Below are positions 40,750 to 53,882 of a stretch of 64,000 nt of DNA, piece after piece (within the stretch, counting starts at the first letter, position 1; the number at the start of each line of letters is the position of its first letter). The position numbers and the translations under genes are program-made. The notes beneath the pieces were generated by a model. It had not been told where the DNA came from, ran no database searches, and saw only the letters and a list, made by a program, of their open reading frames with translations. The stretch comes from Stratiolaelaps scimitus (lineage: Eukaryota > Arthropoda > Arachnida > Mesostigmata > Laelapidae), in assembly GCA_019614645.1 (NCBI GenBank), contig JABWDB010000004.1, forward strand, positions 2,356,001 to 2,420,000, written 5' to 3'.

Positions 40750-41480
40750 AGCATCGAGTGAATCTGATACATTGGCCAGTCAATTTGGCGCGAAATGCGT
40801 TGGCCCTCTTAGTCTAACTGCTGCTGTTTCTGCTGACGTCGAATGGTGGCGGTCGACACGCATCGGGACACCCGAAAATCGTCAGCCACCCCTTCGTCAC
40901 AACACAGCAAACAAAAGCAGCAACAAGAACGACACCAACATCAACAACAACATCTTGCATCTGATCGCCTCGTCCACTTGTCTGACCAGTGACATTCTGA
41001 TGGCCGTCTGATGTCTTCCATTGTCGCTGCTATCTCGGCGCTGCTGCTGTTCAGCTTTTGCCAACAGTCCCAAGCATCAAGATGCAACCAGCCGCATCTG
41101 GCCGGCACTGCATGACGGCGTACGACAGGCCAATAGAGCCGACCGCTCGACAGCCACACAGGTTCCCGGCGGACACTGGCCAGTGGCCGCCGGGAACTTC
41201 GCTGCCACCATCACAGCGAAGGAATCGCCATCAAGGCGACACTTAACACAGACGAACCCGTCAACAGTTGCGCTCTTGAATAGCGCCACCTCATGCGAGC
41301 AGCGAGAACCGAAGGACACCGGCAGAACACAACGGAGCTAAGCCATGTTCGTCTCTAGAGTGAGGCCGGCGGGTGGCAAATCCGACAACTTGCTTCCTCT
41401 TTGCCCGACGCCGCCGGTTGAGCATGACGGCCCGATGGGGCAGGTATCACGTCAAGGTTGTGGTCGGCCGTCAACTTCGA
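40750..41480. other. GC-richer island in gene A intron 1
   Basis: This block has many CAA/CAG triplets followed by a GC-rich segment. It contains a short ATG frame (41011-41115) that starts like a signal peptide. There is no donor site inside that frame. It is possibly regulatory; no direct evidence. Confidence 0.3.
41011..41115 (+). other. 34-codon signal-peptide-like ORF
   Basis: ATG at 41011 encodes MSSIVAAISALLLFSF, then CQQSQA|SRC and a short tail to a stop. It has a classic hydrophobic core and a QSQA-type cleavage site. No GT donor of useful quality lies within the frame, so it could only be a tiny secreted peptide or chance. Confidence 0.15.
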
Positions 41481-44400
41481 TCGTCCAGATGAATAGGATA
41501 CACTGTCAAATTAGCTGATGGCGATGATCTGTTTCTCATTTCATATGTGAAGAAGCGATCATATAATCGTGAGCGCATTGGGAAAGCGGTAATGAGCACA
41601 ATGGGGGGGCGAACCGCCCTCCTGTCGGTATTTATGGCTTGTTAATTATTTATATCCGGCTATCTTAATTACGTTGTCGGCATCGGCGTGATTTAGCGAA
41701 TACAGTGGAGAAAGTCGGAAACAATTGGATGAGGGCGGGGGCTCGTCATTAAAGAAACGATTGAAGAAACCTTTCTGGGCGATTCATCTACAATGGAAGC
41801 ACTGCCAAACGCTTAGTCATATTATGTCAATAGCCGAAATACCTGGACAATGAATACGGTCATTGCTATAGAAGCGCAAGGTAAATACATCATACTATAC
41901 GGTAACTTACTAAGTACTATAGAAAGGGGACACGCAGCAGGCCTAGGCACAATTGCAATGTTACCAAAGTGCCCAGATTAAATTCATCTTCATACACAAT
42001 GCGCCTTGTCAGAAGCTCGGAGCGGTACAAGGGCCAGCCATTTACACTCCTTTTGCGATTGTTGGATAGAATGCATCCTGAATCTGAGAACTTAGCACGA
42101 CTATTTAAATATAATGCACGGGTGTGTAAGATATTGTATAAGATATGCCAAGTCTGTTTGCTACCGTTGCATACAATCTCGACAGCTCGTAGCGCCGTGA
42201 CAACAGTATGCAGGCCGGGATGCCACTTCCTTCGTTAGAGACTAACAGCTGTTCGAATCTCCACTTTGCCCAGCAGATCACTCATGAACACGTCCATGTT
42301 CGCTGATATATCGCATGATGCTATGGGTGTTCTGTGCACAGCGGACCATCTAGGGTCATTGTTAGGAGGACGCTCATGTGCCCTATCTTTCGCTCAGATA
42401 TGACGCGATTCGTTTTGAGGTATATAAGCGGACAATGCCGCTAGTAATGGCCGACTGTCCATCAGTTGAAATTCTGTTTAATCGGCATTATAGTGTGCCG
42501 AAGCCACCCTTCAACGACATACTTCATCAACGACCTCAACTTCGCACCCTATCTTTCGATGCGACGGTATCACCATAATTATTCTATGATCGGTTTAGAG
42601 ACATATCGCAAATTATCGTTGCTCTTTGGTCAGCTTCAAGCAATGAACGGCCAGCCTGTTAAATCGATATCCGCTGAAGGTCCGAGTTGGGCTCGTTTTT
42701 TTATATACCTGCTCCAAGTAAAATAATAACCATGACACGCTTAGTCAGCGGAGCGTGTTTCTCGCCTCATCTGGTCACTTGGCCTGCGTTGAAAACCGAG
42801 GACTACCTCTATTTTCTGTTCAATTCAATGAGGTAGTGAGAGCGATATAATAATAGAATATCCAATAATAGAAGTATCATTAGAATTGACAAGAACACCA
42901 TCTTCAACTTCGAGGCACGTGCATGACGAAGGGTTGTTGTTATCTATATATCGCCAGCGAGCAAGCGTTAGAGAAAATTATTGATTTCGATTGAGGTGAA
43001 ACCATTCCATAGGTTGCTAGTCACCATACCCCGTAACACCACAATTCCGCCTACATCGTCTATGATAATTCGATGAGTCTCTCGGGTTACAACTAAAGCT
43101 ATCTGATCGATTTACGAACAGCGAACATAGTGAATATGTGTAACAAAATACGGAAAACGCCACACCCTGTATTGCATAAATTGAAGCAACGCGTGGTGAT
43201 ATGTAATTTTAATGACAAAAGATCGCGCCGCTGGTGGTGATGACCGCGGGGTGCTGTGTGCGATTCAGTTATTACATTGTAATTATTCGTCATTCTCTCG
43301 GGTCATCGGCCAAAGGGAGGAATCGTATCCAACTCCCTCTCACACACACACACACGCAAAGAGACAGATAGATTGATTGATTGAGATTGAGAGAGATAGA
43401 GAGAGAGAGAAAAAGAGTAGAAGCCACCGAGGTAATTGAGATACCACATCACATACTTAGACACAGACGGCCGCATCGAAATAGGATCTCTTTGCGGAAT
43501 ATCAAATCCCAATGAGCATCTTCATCGTGCAAGACACTTCGATGGCGGTGCAGGATAAAAGGGACGCGTCTACGAGATGCGACGGCGGACTATATTCTTC
43601 AATCGATGTTGCAACAGTATTTGCCTTCACCGCCGCCAATCTCTTCAACCGACTTCAGTCAACCGCCACGACCCCATTGCGAATATCACGTGTAGCAGTT
43701 GAAGTCAATTATATAGGAAAGGGATTAGATATAGATAGATCACATGTATCGGTCCGTCCGTTTGTGCGCGTGTCTTTTGTTTGTTTCTGTGCTCCGCTCA
43801 ATTCGTCACGTCAAATATTGCCTGCGGCGAGTTGCTTGGTGACAGACGATCCGCACGTGTCGTCTGGATATAGGTCTAACGAGTGCCTCTACAGCCGCCC
43901 AAGATAAACAACAAACCATTCGAATCGACGGCGTCGCTTGCCAGAAACTACTGCTACTCGCATCTGACAAGCAAAGAGATTTATTTGTGTAAAAGTTCGC
44001 CATTGGCCGCTCCTCCTGCAGCCGCTCTCGCTGCCGCCAAATTACGTCAGCTGTTACCGTCAGTAGTATCAGTGACAGCCGACTTGACCTTGTTCCAAAA
44101 AAGTGAAATTCTGCCGGGCGGCAAAACAACAAAAAAAAATGAAAAGGAAAGAAAAAAGGCCGGATTTTCACCGTTTCCCTTAGCAGTTCCTCCCACCGTC
44201 ATCATATGTGTTGCCCAGCGTCCCCCCGTGTTTGTGCGTCGGCGTGGTCGGCACCGTCGTTGTCTTCGCTGTTAGCGTTTTCTCGTCACACTGATAACAA
44301 GTCTCGTTTGGCGCCGCGCCCCGTCCGAACCGCCCGACGGCATGAGGCTCTGTCGGACACCATACGACCACGGTGTATTGTTCCTACAGATGGCGAGGCC

Positions 44401-44756
44401 ATTTATCTCCGTTTCGGACAGGATTGGTACAAACAAAAAAAAATAGATATACAACAGCAACACCAACAGTGTAGCATAAACAGCAGCAACGTTAGCAATA
44501 ACGACGACAACAGCAGCAGCAGCAGCAACAGTTTCGACTACAGTAACGAACATCTGAAACGTTGGACACTGGATATTGAGTCGAATGTTGCAGTTGGTTG
44601 TCGTCGCTTGAGTTAAACGAGCGACGTCGGAATCACTCACAGTCGGCCGGTGCACAATTGCATTTAGCGACCACACTAACGGACGGTCCTGGGGATAAAT
44701 TGGCCACACATGGCGGCCACATGAACTTATCGGGCAACAAAAGCTCATGGTCGCGT

Positions 44757-44759
44757 ATG

Positions 44760-44795
<36 letters not shown>
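44757..44795. repeat. (TA)n(TG)n microsatellite
   Basis: A TA run passes directly into a TG run. The large minus-strand frame overlapping it (44272-44838) is built from this repeat and from the nearby CAG repeat. Confidence 0.95.
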
Positions 44796-46101
44796 CTATG
44801 TCTTTTTGTATTCTCCTGTATATACATGTTTTTGTCAATGCGAAACTGCCACCGTCTCCGCTATTCCTGTTGGTGCAGGTGCTGTTACGGCAGCTACCGT
44901 TGAAACTCGAACGGGGCCGCTACCCGCTATCAACCTCACGTCGCATCGACACGATGCAAAACACTATAATGTCTGTGTAATTTGATGATGACGATGGTTG
45001 TGGTGGTGGTGATGGCTGTGTCTGTGTGCTGTTATTCTGAAGCGTGGAGAAATAATAAAAATTTCATTTGAAAAAATATTCATTTAAAGAACTTCAAAAC
45101 ACTTTAGTCCAGTTGCGCCTCCGCTAACGGAGGGAGCCAACTGGCGCCCGCCTCTATCTGCTGGTATCACTGTCGGGGCTGCTGCTATGCGGTTTTGACC
45201 TATTTGTTCTTGAAGCCTCTTCCTTCGATGTTCGTCAGTGGTTTTTTTTTTCATTAGCGTGCACTATTCGAGGTATCGCCTGCGCGAGTGGACGACCCCC
45301 ACAGCGGCCTCCCCCGGTGGCCAGCACCGTGCCCCGCCTCACTGATTGTAGCTCCGAACTATTCGTCTGGCTGCGGTCTGGGCGTCTGCAGATCCGGGGG
45401 CGACGCTCCCTAATCAGTAAAGTGATTATTGCTTTCATCATATTACGGCTGAATGACCCGTTGACTACTTCTGCATACTTTCACATCCCCCCTGCGTTTG
45501 TCGTATTGGCAGCTGGAGAAATTGGCGCCAGCGACGGTGGTGGAGTCGACCGCGAATATTTTTGAGAAAACCTGCAATTTTTAGGATGTGTATCTCTAGC
45601 CACGCCGACGACGACAACATGATTGTTCTTTTCTTGTGTATCTTAAATTTGAGAAACGATTATTATTATTATTATCATCATATTTGGCGATGTTGGCAAT
45701 CATGACAATAAAATTCATATAGTGCCATTTGTGTAGCAAACTGAAATTGGTTGAAGGTCTTATTACGGGATATTACAACATGATGAGTGTGATAAGTTAC
45801 TAGTAATAATAATAACAATGGCTGTGATGTCGACGGTTGGGACCGGCAACTGCTGGATTGCAGATAGGTGTTTGCCGACCTTTGTGACTTTGTAGACAGT
45901 CACCTACACACGTAGTATGTATACGTAAATAGCTACTCGAGGGGTGATCGGTCGTCATTTCAATCCTTCGAGCTGGTTATTTGTGTGTTTCTGTTCTAGA
46001 CATGTGCATATACATATGACGAACACGTCTATCCCTAATATTTTTGCTGTCATCTATTATAGTTTGTCGGAAATATAAACATTCCCACCGTTTACACAAG
46101 C

Positions 46102-46104
<3 letters not shown>

Positions 46105-46138
<34 letters not shown>
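46105..46138. repeat. (TA)n microsatellite
   Basis: A TA run of about 34 bp. Confidence 0.95.
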
Positions 46139-46139
<1 letters not shown>

Positions 46140-47346
46140 TGTACGTATCGACATACATATTTCTAAATATACCAAATATTCACACCTATCTATCGCATTT
46201 GGTTAGCATATAGACACAATATAGGTATTCTTGTCAAGTGGATTACGCCGCGACAATTGCAGCGCAGTGTACTGTCGATGCTCGATCGTTGTTTGATGTG
46301 CTGTCCCTTGGAAATCAACAAAAAGTGAATTGATTCACTTGGTTGTGGCGCTTTTCGTAAAGAGCAGAGATTGCCACTTAAATTTGCTCCTGGACATTAA
46401 TTTAAAGTGCGGACATGTGTGCTACCTTATATTAAGCTATAAATAATTGCGCTACTCATTACCGCAATGGTATTTATATTCCCCAACACGGATCTGACTC
46501 ATAAAATTCACTAGCTACAGGGTCAACCTGTTCTTTATATTATATTTAGATAGGATACGCTCAAGCCAATCATGCCATTGTACGTTTCAGAGATATCTAA
46601 TTTTTGATAATTGTTCTTCTCGGCATTGTTCCTCCTCCATATCTACACGAGATATACCCTATTATTAGCAGTTACGTAAGATGTCTACAGCCGACATTTG
46701 GCCAGAAGCAATTTCATTTTGCGTTACTTTTTTTTTCCTACTACCAAAAAGTCCTCAGATGGCCTTGACCAAACACACGGATGCGAAGATTCCTTCAGAG
46801 AAATTGCTCTTCTCGTCCCCAGTTTCGTCGGATTCGTCTTCTGAGAAACGGAGTCTCATCATCGATGTCACTTAGGCCACAGATTTAGTGTGGGGTTCAA
46901 CAGTCGTTCAGATCCGCAGATCTGAACACGATCACAAGCGCCGAAATGGCAAAGGGGTCCCGCGTAATCACCGTGTCTAAACGGGCCTTAGCAATTTAAA
47001 ATGAAATCGTTTCCTTTGCTGGATCGATGACTGCGCCGTTGTATAATTCCGGCAGAGCTGCAGTAGCGTTCCATGGAGCCGCCTTCAGTGCTACGTCGAG
47101 TGATTGACCGTCCGCGAGAGAGAGAGAGAGCGAGCGAGAAGCACTTCGCTATGACCGCCAGACAGTTACTTCATGATGGACGAGTGCCTCAAAGCGGATG
47201 GATTGCCCCTTCGTGTTCTCACCACTGGCTACGCGAAATCTTCAACGAGGGGCGAGCACCGGCCCGCGTCACCCTTCAACAGAACTCTTCGTATCATCAT
47301 CGCCACCCGAGACGGCAGCCGCTGCTAGTATTCATATAGACAGTAG

Positions 47347-47529
47347 AAATTCTCCAACAAGCCGCCGCCGCCGCCGCCGCGCGGAGCTGTCCGTGTAGAC
47401 ATCGCTTACCGCCGCTTGTTTGCCGATCTGACAAAAGCATTCGACAAGTTGCCCATCGATCGCTGTCTGCAAGCCGACAACGAATATGCTAACAAGCAAA
47501 ACGAGCCTTTGCAGAGTCACTCGGTGTAG
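47347..47529 (+). pseudogene. Possible LINE reverse-transcriptase remnant (motif A)
   Basis: This open frame of about 60 codons runs from just after a TAG through a (CCG)n tract to a stop at 47527. It contains RRLFADLTKAFDKLPIDRCL. The block F-x-DL-x-KAFD is the hallmark of motif A of non-LTR reverse transcriptases, with the first catalytic Asp in DLTKAFD. No other polymerase motif (such as YADD) is seen nearby, so it is at best a short decayed piece. The following NEYANKQNEPLQ has no recognised match. Confidence 0.35.
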
Positions 47530-49609
47530 AATACTATGAACGTGGCCCGTTGAAACGCGGGGAAGAGGAGGCTGAACGATTGGAGGCTAGCTTTGTCATG
47601 TTGCTGTAAAATAAATCGCATATTGATTTGTCAGTGTAACGCATTAACGTCTTCAGGTCCGCCTGCGTACGCGCCAGTCAACATCACGACATCATGCGTG
47701 TATGATGCTACGATGACGGGCGGCGGGATACATTTTTGAATGAAAAGACGTTCGTTTATTGCCGCGAGGGCATCCTCATTCAACGTACTTGTGTGAGATT
47801 GGGTCAGATATTTGGCACACGCATGCGTGTACATTCGCCTTTCTAATTAAGTAGCAGTGTCCACTATGCGATGCACGGCCGGCGAAGCCTGCACACGTGG
47901 TTGTACGGGAGCGCCATATAGTAATGCCCAGCGCAGCGGAGAAGAAGGAACTAATCTTGAGTAGTCGCTGCCGCGGCAGTGGCAGACGTTGCAGAACGAT
48001 GGCAATGTGCTGTGTCGTTGGTGGTCTTAACATGTGGACATGCTAGCGAATGCAGTACGCTGTTGCTTCCTGCATTCGGAAAACAATGCGAAACTCCGAT
48101 ACATATATATATATATATTATGTATATACATGTGTGTGGTAATGTAGAGAAAATGGGCATCCAAATACTGAAATTAAAGTTTGGTGAAATCCTCCTTAAG
48201 CAGTACACGGCGAGACTGTCGCTATGATTTCAGCGCAATTGCGCTTGACAATGCTGCTTGTTAGACGAGACAAGTATACACAAAGGTTTCAACGAAACGT
48301 ATAAAAGTCGTTCATTGCACATTTTCGTCGGTGAATCTGACGCTGTGCCGCGTCACGCCGCTCATACGCGATGATGCCACCGCTCCGTTATTAATCGTTG
48401 CCCAAAAATAGAACAACCCGGGTTGCCCTTCGTTGGCTGTTGGAGAAAAAGTATGGCCTAGGCTGGCAAACTTAACCAAATCGAGGTAGAATTAGCCGCA
48501 ATCGAGGCAAAGAAAAGAATCCGATAGCCGAGCGACAGAGGGGATCCATGAAAAGAAAACTATGCCAAACCGCAGTAGCAGGCAGTGGTTGTCCCCAGAT
48601 GAAAAGCGTATGTAATGACAACATCAACGAAATGAACATTTAACATCTCTATTCATCGACGTTCGACCCGGCGCCAGGATACGATTTTTCTCCCCCTACG
48701 AGCCGTGCGCTGCGCCTGTATCGGCCTCGATTCGAAAGCGTCGAAATTCGTATTTGGCGGGCCGAACGAACTTTTCAACAAAACAATCTTCTATCGTTCG
48801 GCTCGCTTTTTCTCGGTCTCGCTCTCTCGTAGTGGCTTTCATTTTCGTCATTTGCCGCAGTAGTATTTCCACTAGATGTGTGAATGTCGTTCCTCGATCG
48901 ATCGTCACCATATCTTTCATGAGTATGTATGTCGAGGGCAGGAGGCGTGTGATATCGCTTGATCATCATGGGTGGCACGGCAGGCAAGGCGGACATCGCA
49001 GTCGATAAGAAACAGACTTTTATTCAATTTATTATTATTATTATTATTATTAGTATTATCATTTTTATTAGTGGATGGAGTGGGTGCCACATTACGCACT
49101 CGGCACACAATGAGCCGTATAGTGCCAATGGCGCCCGATGAGCAATGAACCTCAACGGCAGCACTACGCGCTACAGCGGCGCCAGCGTAAGCTGACAAGG
49201 ACCGCCGCAACGGCGTCAAGCTGCAATGAGAAATCGCCCGCCAGCGCCGGGAAAGAGCCCGTTTGCCTCTATATGTTTTTTTTTGTTTTCTTGACATTCT
49301 CCGGCGATGGGAAGCTCGACGTCAGATCATATATTTCGTAGCTTTTGAGTCAGATGTGAAATGTAAAATCTCGTTCATTTAGCCGTTCGTTCGTTCGTTC
49401 GTAGGCTAGAGACGTATTTCGCTTATTTGTGAAAATAACATTTCGGGAATCGACAGATAATTGTTGATTAGCATCTAGTGTCATATAAATAACGCTGACA
49501 TGTATAGATACATACGGTTTTCTTGAGACTGCTGATCGAACACGCGCATTCGTACGTATCACGGGGTAAACCTGTGATACTCACTTTTCACCGTTACTTT
49601 CAATGATCA

Positions 49610-49613
<4 letters not shown>

Positions 49614-49644
<31 letters not shown>
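49614..49644. repeat. (TA)n microsatellite
   Basis: A TA run of about 31 bp. Confidence 0.95.
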
Positions 49645-49646
<2 letters not shown>

Positions 49647-49989
49647 CATCGGCAACTTGTGGTTTGTCTCCACACGTGACACAAGCCACGTACCAGAAAT
49701 GTAAGGACGAGGCATATTAATCATGTATTCCTACTACTGTAGTGTTGAGGCCATCATATACATTCGTATACCTAAGTAAATATATATATATATATATATA
49801 CAGAGATGTACTTCTGTCGTTAGGCCCGTTTCGGCTGTACTCACGCGTGATATGTGCGTGTGTAGCACATATGATCGAACAGGTATCGTCATGAATAGAT
49901 GTTGTAAATATTAATTATAGTTATAACAATACTAATAATAATATTATTCGTATCAGTGAGGCGCTAGCACACAAGGTCAAATCCTGACC

Positions 49990-50960
49990 ATTGTCACTTC
50001 ATCAGCGCCCCTATCCAGGCAGTGTACATGTCTGTCCTCTATTGTCGATAACAGCGATTGTGGCGGTGATCATTTCGTCGTGTTTCGATGCGGCAAATGC
50101 TATTTCTCCCTTTCTCTGGGAGCAACACCGCTGCTTTGTGTCGCTGTTGCGATTGCTGCCATCGATTGATATCGTCGCAGCCGCCCGCGCACGACTGAAC
50201 CGGCGTTTTTCGGTGCCTCCGTTCGTCGCCGCTGTTTCTTCCACCCAGAGGCGTCCCTGCAAATCACCAATGCGGCCGCTGCTGCTGATGGCTGTCGTTA
50301 CCACCTACCTGACGGCAAGAACGAGCAAGGGCGGCAGACTACTGAGCTACACTCGCAGTGTATTGGACAGCTGAGCAGAGAGAATATTGGAAATGAATGC
50401 CGGCGTGTTGATGCACTTGGCGGCTCGGGTCCCGCCAGCAGAAGTAATTGGTGTTCGTATTGGCGCTGCTAGATATATTCGTGAGAAAAACTCTCACGCC
50501 CTTGGCCGCTCCAGTTGCTGATATTCGCAACAGCAATCGGCGAATGTTGCAGCGCGATGTTACCGTGACCGCCGCCGCCGCCGCGTCTGCTATTGTCAAC
50601 CAATCGAGCGAACAAACGAACGATCGATCGGTACAGCCATCGATCGGATCAGGCGGTGTATTAGTGGCCGCTGTGTGTCGCTTCTGTGATCGTTGTTCTC
50701 GTCGTTGGTGTCAATGCCGTAGGCTGCTAGCGGACAGCGACGGCTGAGCTATTGGCGAAAATATTGCTGGTGCCGCATCCGCCGCTGCCGGTGATGGTGG
50801 AGACGACGCCGGCGTTGCGGATGGTCAGAAAGAAAGACCGATCCCACATGGCGGATTGGCGTTTCCAGTAGCCTGATCGGAGCTGGCGGATAGCGAACCA
50901 TGTGCTCGCTACGGTCTTCAACACCTATCGTGGACACTTACCGTCGCGACTAGCGTCTCA
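49990..50960. other. GC-richer island in gene A intron 1
   Basis: This is a GC-rich block with CGG/CCG triplets on both strands and several overlapping open frames without domains. One ATG frame, 50270-50374, starts like a signal peptide. Confidence 0.3.
50270..50374 (+). other. 34-codon signal-peptide-like ORF
   Basis: ATG at 50270 encodes MRPLLLMAVVTTYLTA|RTSKGG and ends after VLDS. The start has a basic residue, a hydrophobic core and a plausible cleavage site after LTA. No good phase-1 donor is present to join the shared exon of gene A. Confidence 0.15.
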
Positions 50961-51164
50961 CCGTTGCACGCCCCAGCAGGCTCGTGAATGTCGCTCGTCA
51001 CGTGGTTTACCTGTAGAAGCAGAATATGATAGACGACACTATGAGACCTGAAGGAGAGGAGACGTTCTTCTTCAGCTGCCAACCGCCCTCGAGAAAACAA
51101 AAGCGCCAGCATGCTGCTTTGTCAGAAGTACCTGTGCAGTGATGTATATATATATATACTGTAG

Positions 51165-51212
51165 ACAGTACCATGGACGTTAAATGTTGGCTGTGAGTCA
51201 GCCAGGAAAATT
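51165..51212 (+). mobile_element. SINE 3' tail fragment
   Basis: ACAGTACCATGGACGTTAAA continues into TGTTGGCTGTGAGTCAGCC. This matches the end of the SINE at 62676-62870 (GTAGTACCACATACGTTAAA, then TGTTGGCTGAGAGTCAGGCC). The upstream part is replaced by unrelated sequence and a short TA tract. Confidence 0.55.
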
Positions 51213-51628
51213 TATCACTATATATATATATATATATATGGGTGTGTGTTTTTACTTGATCTTCTTCACTATACAACCAACGTTGATCCATGCTTACCTA
51301 TTGACCTATGCTTATAGATCTCCTAATCGTTTTAGGCCATTGTGTTCTATTGGACTTTGTGAGTCTTGGATTTGCGAGTTGCGGTCAAGGCGTGGAAAGA
51401 ATGGAAATGATTATTTGTCCGATTGAGGCGATATATATATATATATATACTGCTAGACTGAGAGCTAATATAAGCATCTGCATATCAACCACATTATGTC
51501 AATGCCAAATATAATATCTAAATCGAACTGAATTTATTCGAACACCCCTTTGGCTTGGTCATTCGGATTGTTGTTGCTGTAATCGAATAGTCTTTGTCCG
51601 GCACTACGGGCGGACACATATGCCCATA

Positions 51629-51629
<1 letters not shown>

Positions 51630-51689
<60 letters not shown>
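51630..51689. repeat. (TA)n microsatellite
   Basis: A pure TA run of about 60 bp. Confidence 0.95.
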
Positions 51690-51690
<1 letters not shown>

Positions 51691-52728
51691 GGCTGCATTA
51701 ACATCATTTAGCTCTTTGTAGATGACCGATTGATTAATATTGTTATTATTATTATTATTACGTGTTCAATTCAGGTATTGTGTTTTTCGGCTGCTTCATT
51801 TTATGATCCTGATTCGCGCCACTGATAGTTTATTGGCCACAAACTCCTCTTACGTGGACCATAGACCAGTTTGGTGTTACGTAAACAACACTAAAAACAC
51901 TGTATAGACATGCATCGTTCGGAGCTAGATCCATTGGACCCAGTCAACAGTATGATAGTGAAGACCCAAGTAGATGAAGATAACAATGAAAACACTATAG
52001 GATTCGTACCATTAGATCATACCATTAGTGTCTCAACTGAAACCCACCATTAACTGTTCCGCTTGGAAACTGGCACGCATGACAGTTACCCGCGCGATAA
52101 CTTCCCTTCCTACGTGGAAGCTGCCCAATAGAAACTTTCCTGTAAAACGATCTTGCCCATATGTATTGACTTGCGAACCGTGAACCTGCGCTTGGCGACC
52201 TTCGCTTGCGATAGTCAGCTCCAACATGTGTCACCTCTTGGACATACGTTCCATTGGCTATTGCGTGCGACGCCTACATTATAATCAAGCAACAAGTATA
52301 CATGCTGGTGCATGCCGGCGCAGCGCTGTAAGGCACTTTAGCATCTACATCTGTCGCGGGGCAGCAGATCTTGCCTCAGCAATGCACGAATGACTGCGTA
52401 CTTCCTCCGTATATTCAAAACTGAAATCCTGAATCTTAGAGTACGAGGCCTATGTCGACAGGATCGACAAATGGCTAAGATTCTGCAACACGGCCGAATA
52501 TTAGAATAGATATTGAAGACTAGTTCATTGTGTGATTATTTGTGAGAGGTGTGAATATTCTTTCATATTACAATGGAGTCAAATTTAAAACCGACGTCAG
52601 TATTCAACCACGGCACTGTTCGATGCATATTCTCAGGCCTGTGCCACACAATGGTTAAATAATATAAACTTATATACAAAATTAAAATAGTGCATCCCTG
52701 CTGCAAAGGTAACGCTTATAAAAATACA

Positions 52729-52775
<47 letters not shown>

Positions 52776-53300
52776 ATAACAACATATTGCTTCATACAAA
52801 TGTCAATTTGTTAGCAATATGCCGTGCTTGTCCAACAAGTGAACCCTAGACTTGTAGAGCTGATTGAGTAAGTTACCTGTGTAAATCCGTCACGCCTCTA
52901 GGGCGGCGTGGGAAGAAGGGAAAAAAATCAAATTTATGGTAAGAAACGTAAAACCTTGTACACCCAATCCAATACCGATTTGATTGCTCAGTGTATGCGC
53001 GTGCATGCAATTTTCCCCTAGATGAACGTAGGCGCCTATAGTACGAAAAGCTGGCGTGGACCTATGACGTCCAGGTGGGACAGATGAATAGTATATATTT
53101 ACATTAGCATAATACCTATAAACAGCCAATGGATGAAATTAGCACTGTAAATCTAATACGGCACACATCTAACCACCAGAGTTTCATTATACATCGTCAT
53201 GCAGAGCTTTGTCAACAGTTTGTAGACTGCAAGACTTTCTAGCTCCGTTCTATTTGACCGTTCCTGAGGGGAGTCCGCCTCGCCGTATTGCCTACTGCTT
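51690..53300. other. Gene A intron 1, 3' part
   Basis: No exon supported. It contains (ATT)n at about 51735-51760 and (TA)n at 52732-52773. The last 250 bases before the exon at 53611 are strongly pyrimidine-rich. Confidence 0.5.
52732..52773. repeat. (TA)n microsatellite
   Basis: A TA run of about 42 bp. Confidence 0.95.
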
Positions 53301-53610
53301 GCAATGCCTTACCCCATTCATATGCTCAAACAATTCTCTATCATATACACTAGCCTTGCCGCCACCACCACCACTATTGCTGCTGTTGTTGCTACTACAA
53401 GCATCATCATCTCCCTGTCGCCCATCTTTCTTCATCTGTTTCTTCGAGTATCACCTCTTCCTTTTGATTCTGACCACCCTGCCTATTTGTTGCTCGGGCG
53501 ACGTCTTTCTAGCGCCGCCCTGGCCACACTAACACACACACCTCTCAATTCTACTGACAACCAGCCCGCTGTCTGTCTTGCCGTTTCTGTCTTCTGTTTC
53601 TGTTCAACAG

Positions 53611-53793
53611 ACCCCCGCCAAGTAGAGTACGCAGAGGTGGGCAATGCGGCGGGAGTAGGAACGCTGCCGTTTGGCCCTGGCAACTACGCCGTCCCACAAT
53701 TCGGGCAAGCACCCCCCCGTTCATCCACAGGCTATCCGGGCGATCTTAGCCCTTTCCTCTCAGCAGCCGGCGCCAGTGAGGCCGATCGAAAAG
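53611..53793 (+). CDS. Gene A exon 2: shared N-terminal exon of both isoforms
   Basis: This exon codes for residues 28-88. The acceptor is a strong pyrimidine tract ending TTCAACAG|ACCCCC. The donor is AAAAG|GTAACA. It enters and leaves in phase 1. The peptide (PRQVEYAEVGNAAG, then LPFGPGNYAVPQFGQAPP) is rich in Gly, Pro and small residues with no cysteine, and ends GASEADRK. The last base G can join CG at 53883 or CG at 56333, giving Ala both ways, so two continuations are possible without a frame change. The same frame is also open upstream to an ATG at 53304, but that stretch is the pyrimidine tract of the intron and is probably not translated. Confidence 0.75.
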
Positions 53794-53882
53794 GTAACAA
53801 TCTACGGTGTGGGTCCTGTCTAGTAACCGAAGTGTGCTGCGCTTGTGTTTCTCTGCTTCTGTTTCTTCCACATGATATCCAG

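Larger units (their letters stand above)
41481..49989. other. Gene A intron 1, part 4
   Basis: No exon supported. Contents: a B-box-like GTTCGAATCTCC at 42251-42262, TG/AG repeats at about 43340-43415, CAG repeats at about 44512-44530, TA/TG at 44757-44795, TA tracts at 46105-46138, 49614-49644 and 49780-49801, and an (ATT)n tract at about 49029-49053. A reverse-transcriptase-like frame lies at 47347-47529. GC-rich patches occur at 43.8-44.7, 45.1-45.6, 47.0-47.6 and 48.7-49.3 kb. Confidence 0.5.

Noticed and set aside
44272..44838. 188-codon open frame, minus strand
   Set aside because: Built from CAG/CTG and TA/TG repeats (alanine/valine run, then HTHTH and YIYIY runs). No domain.
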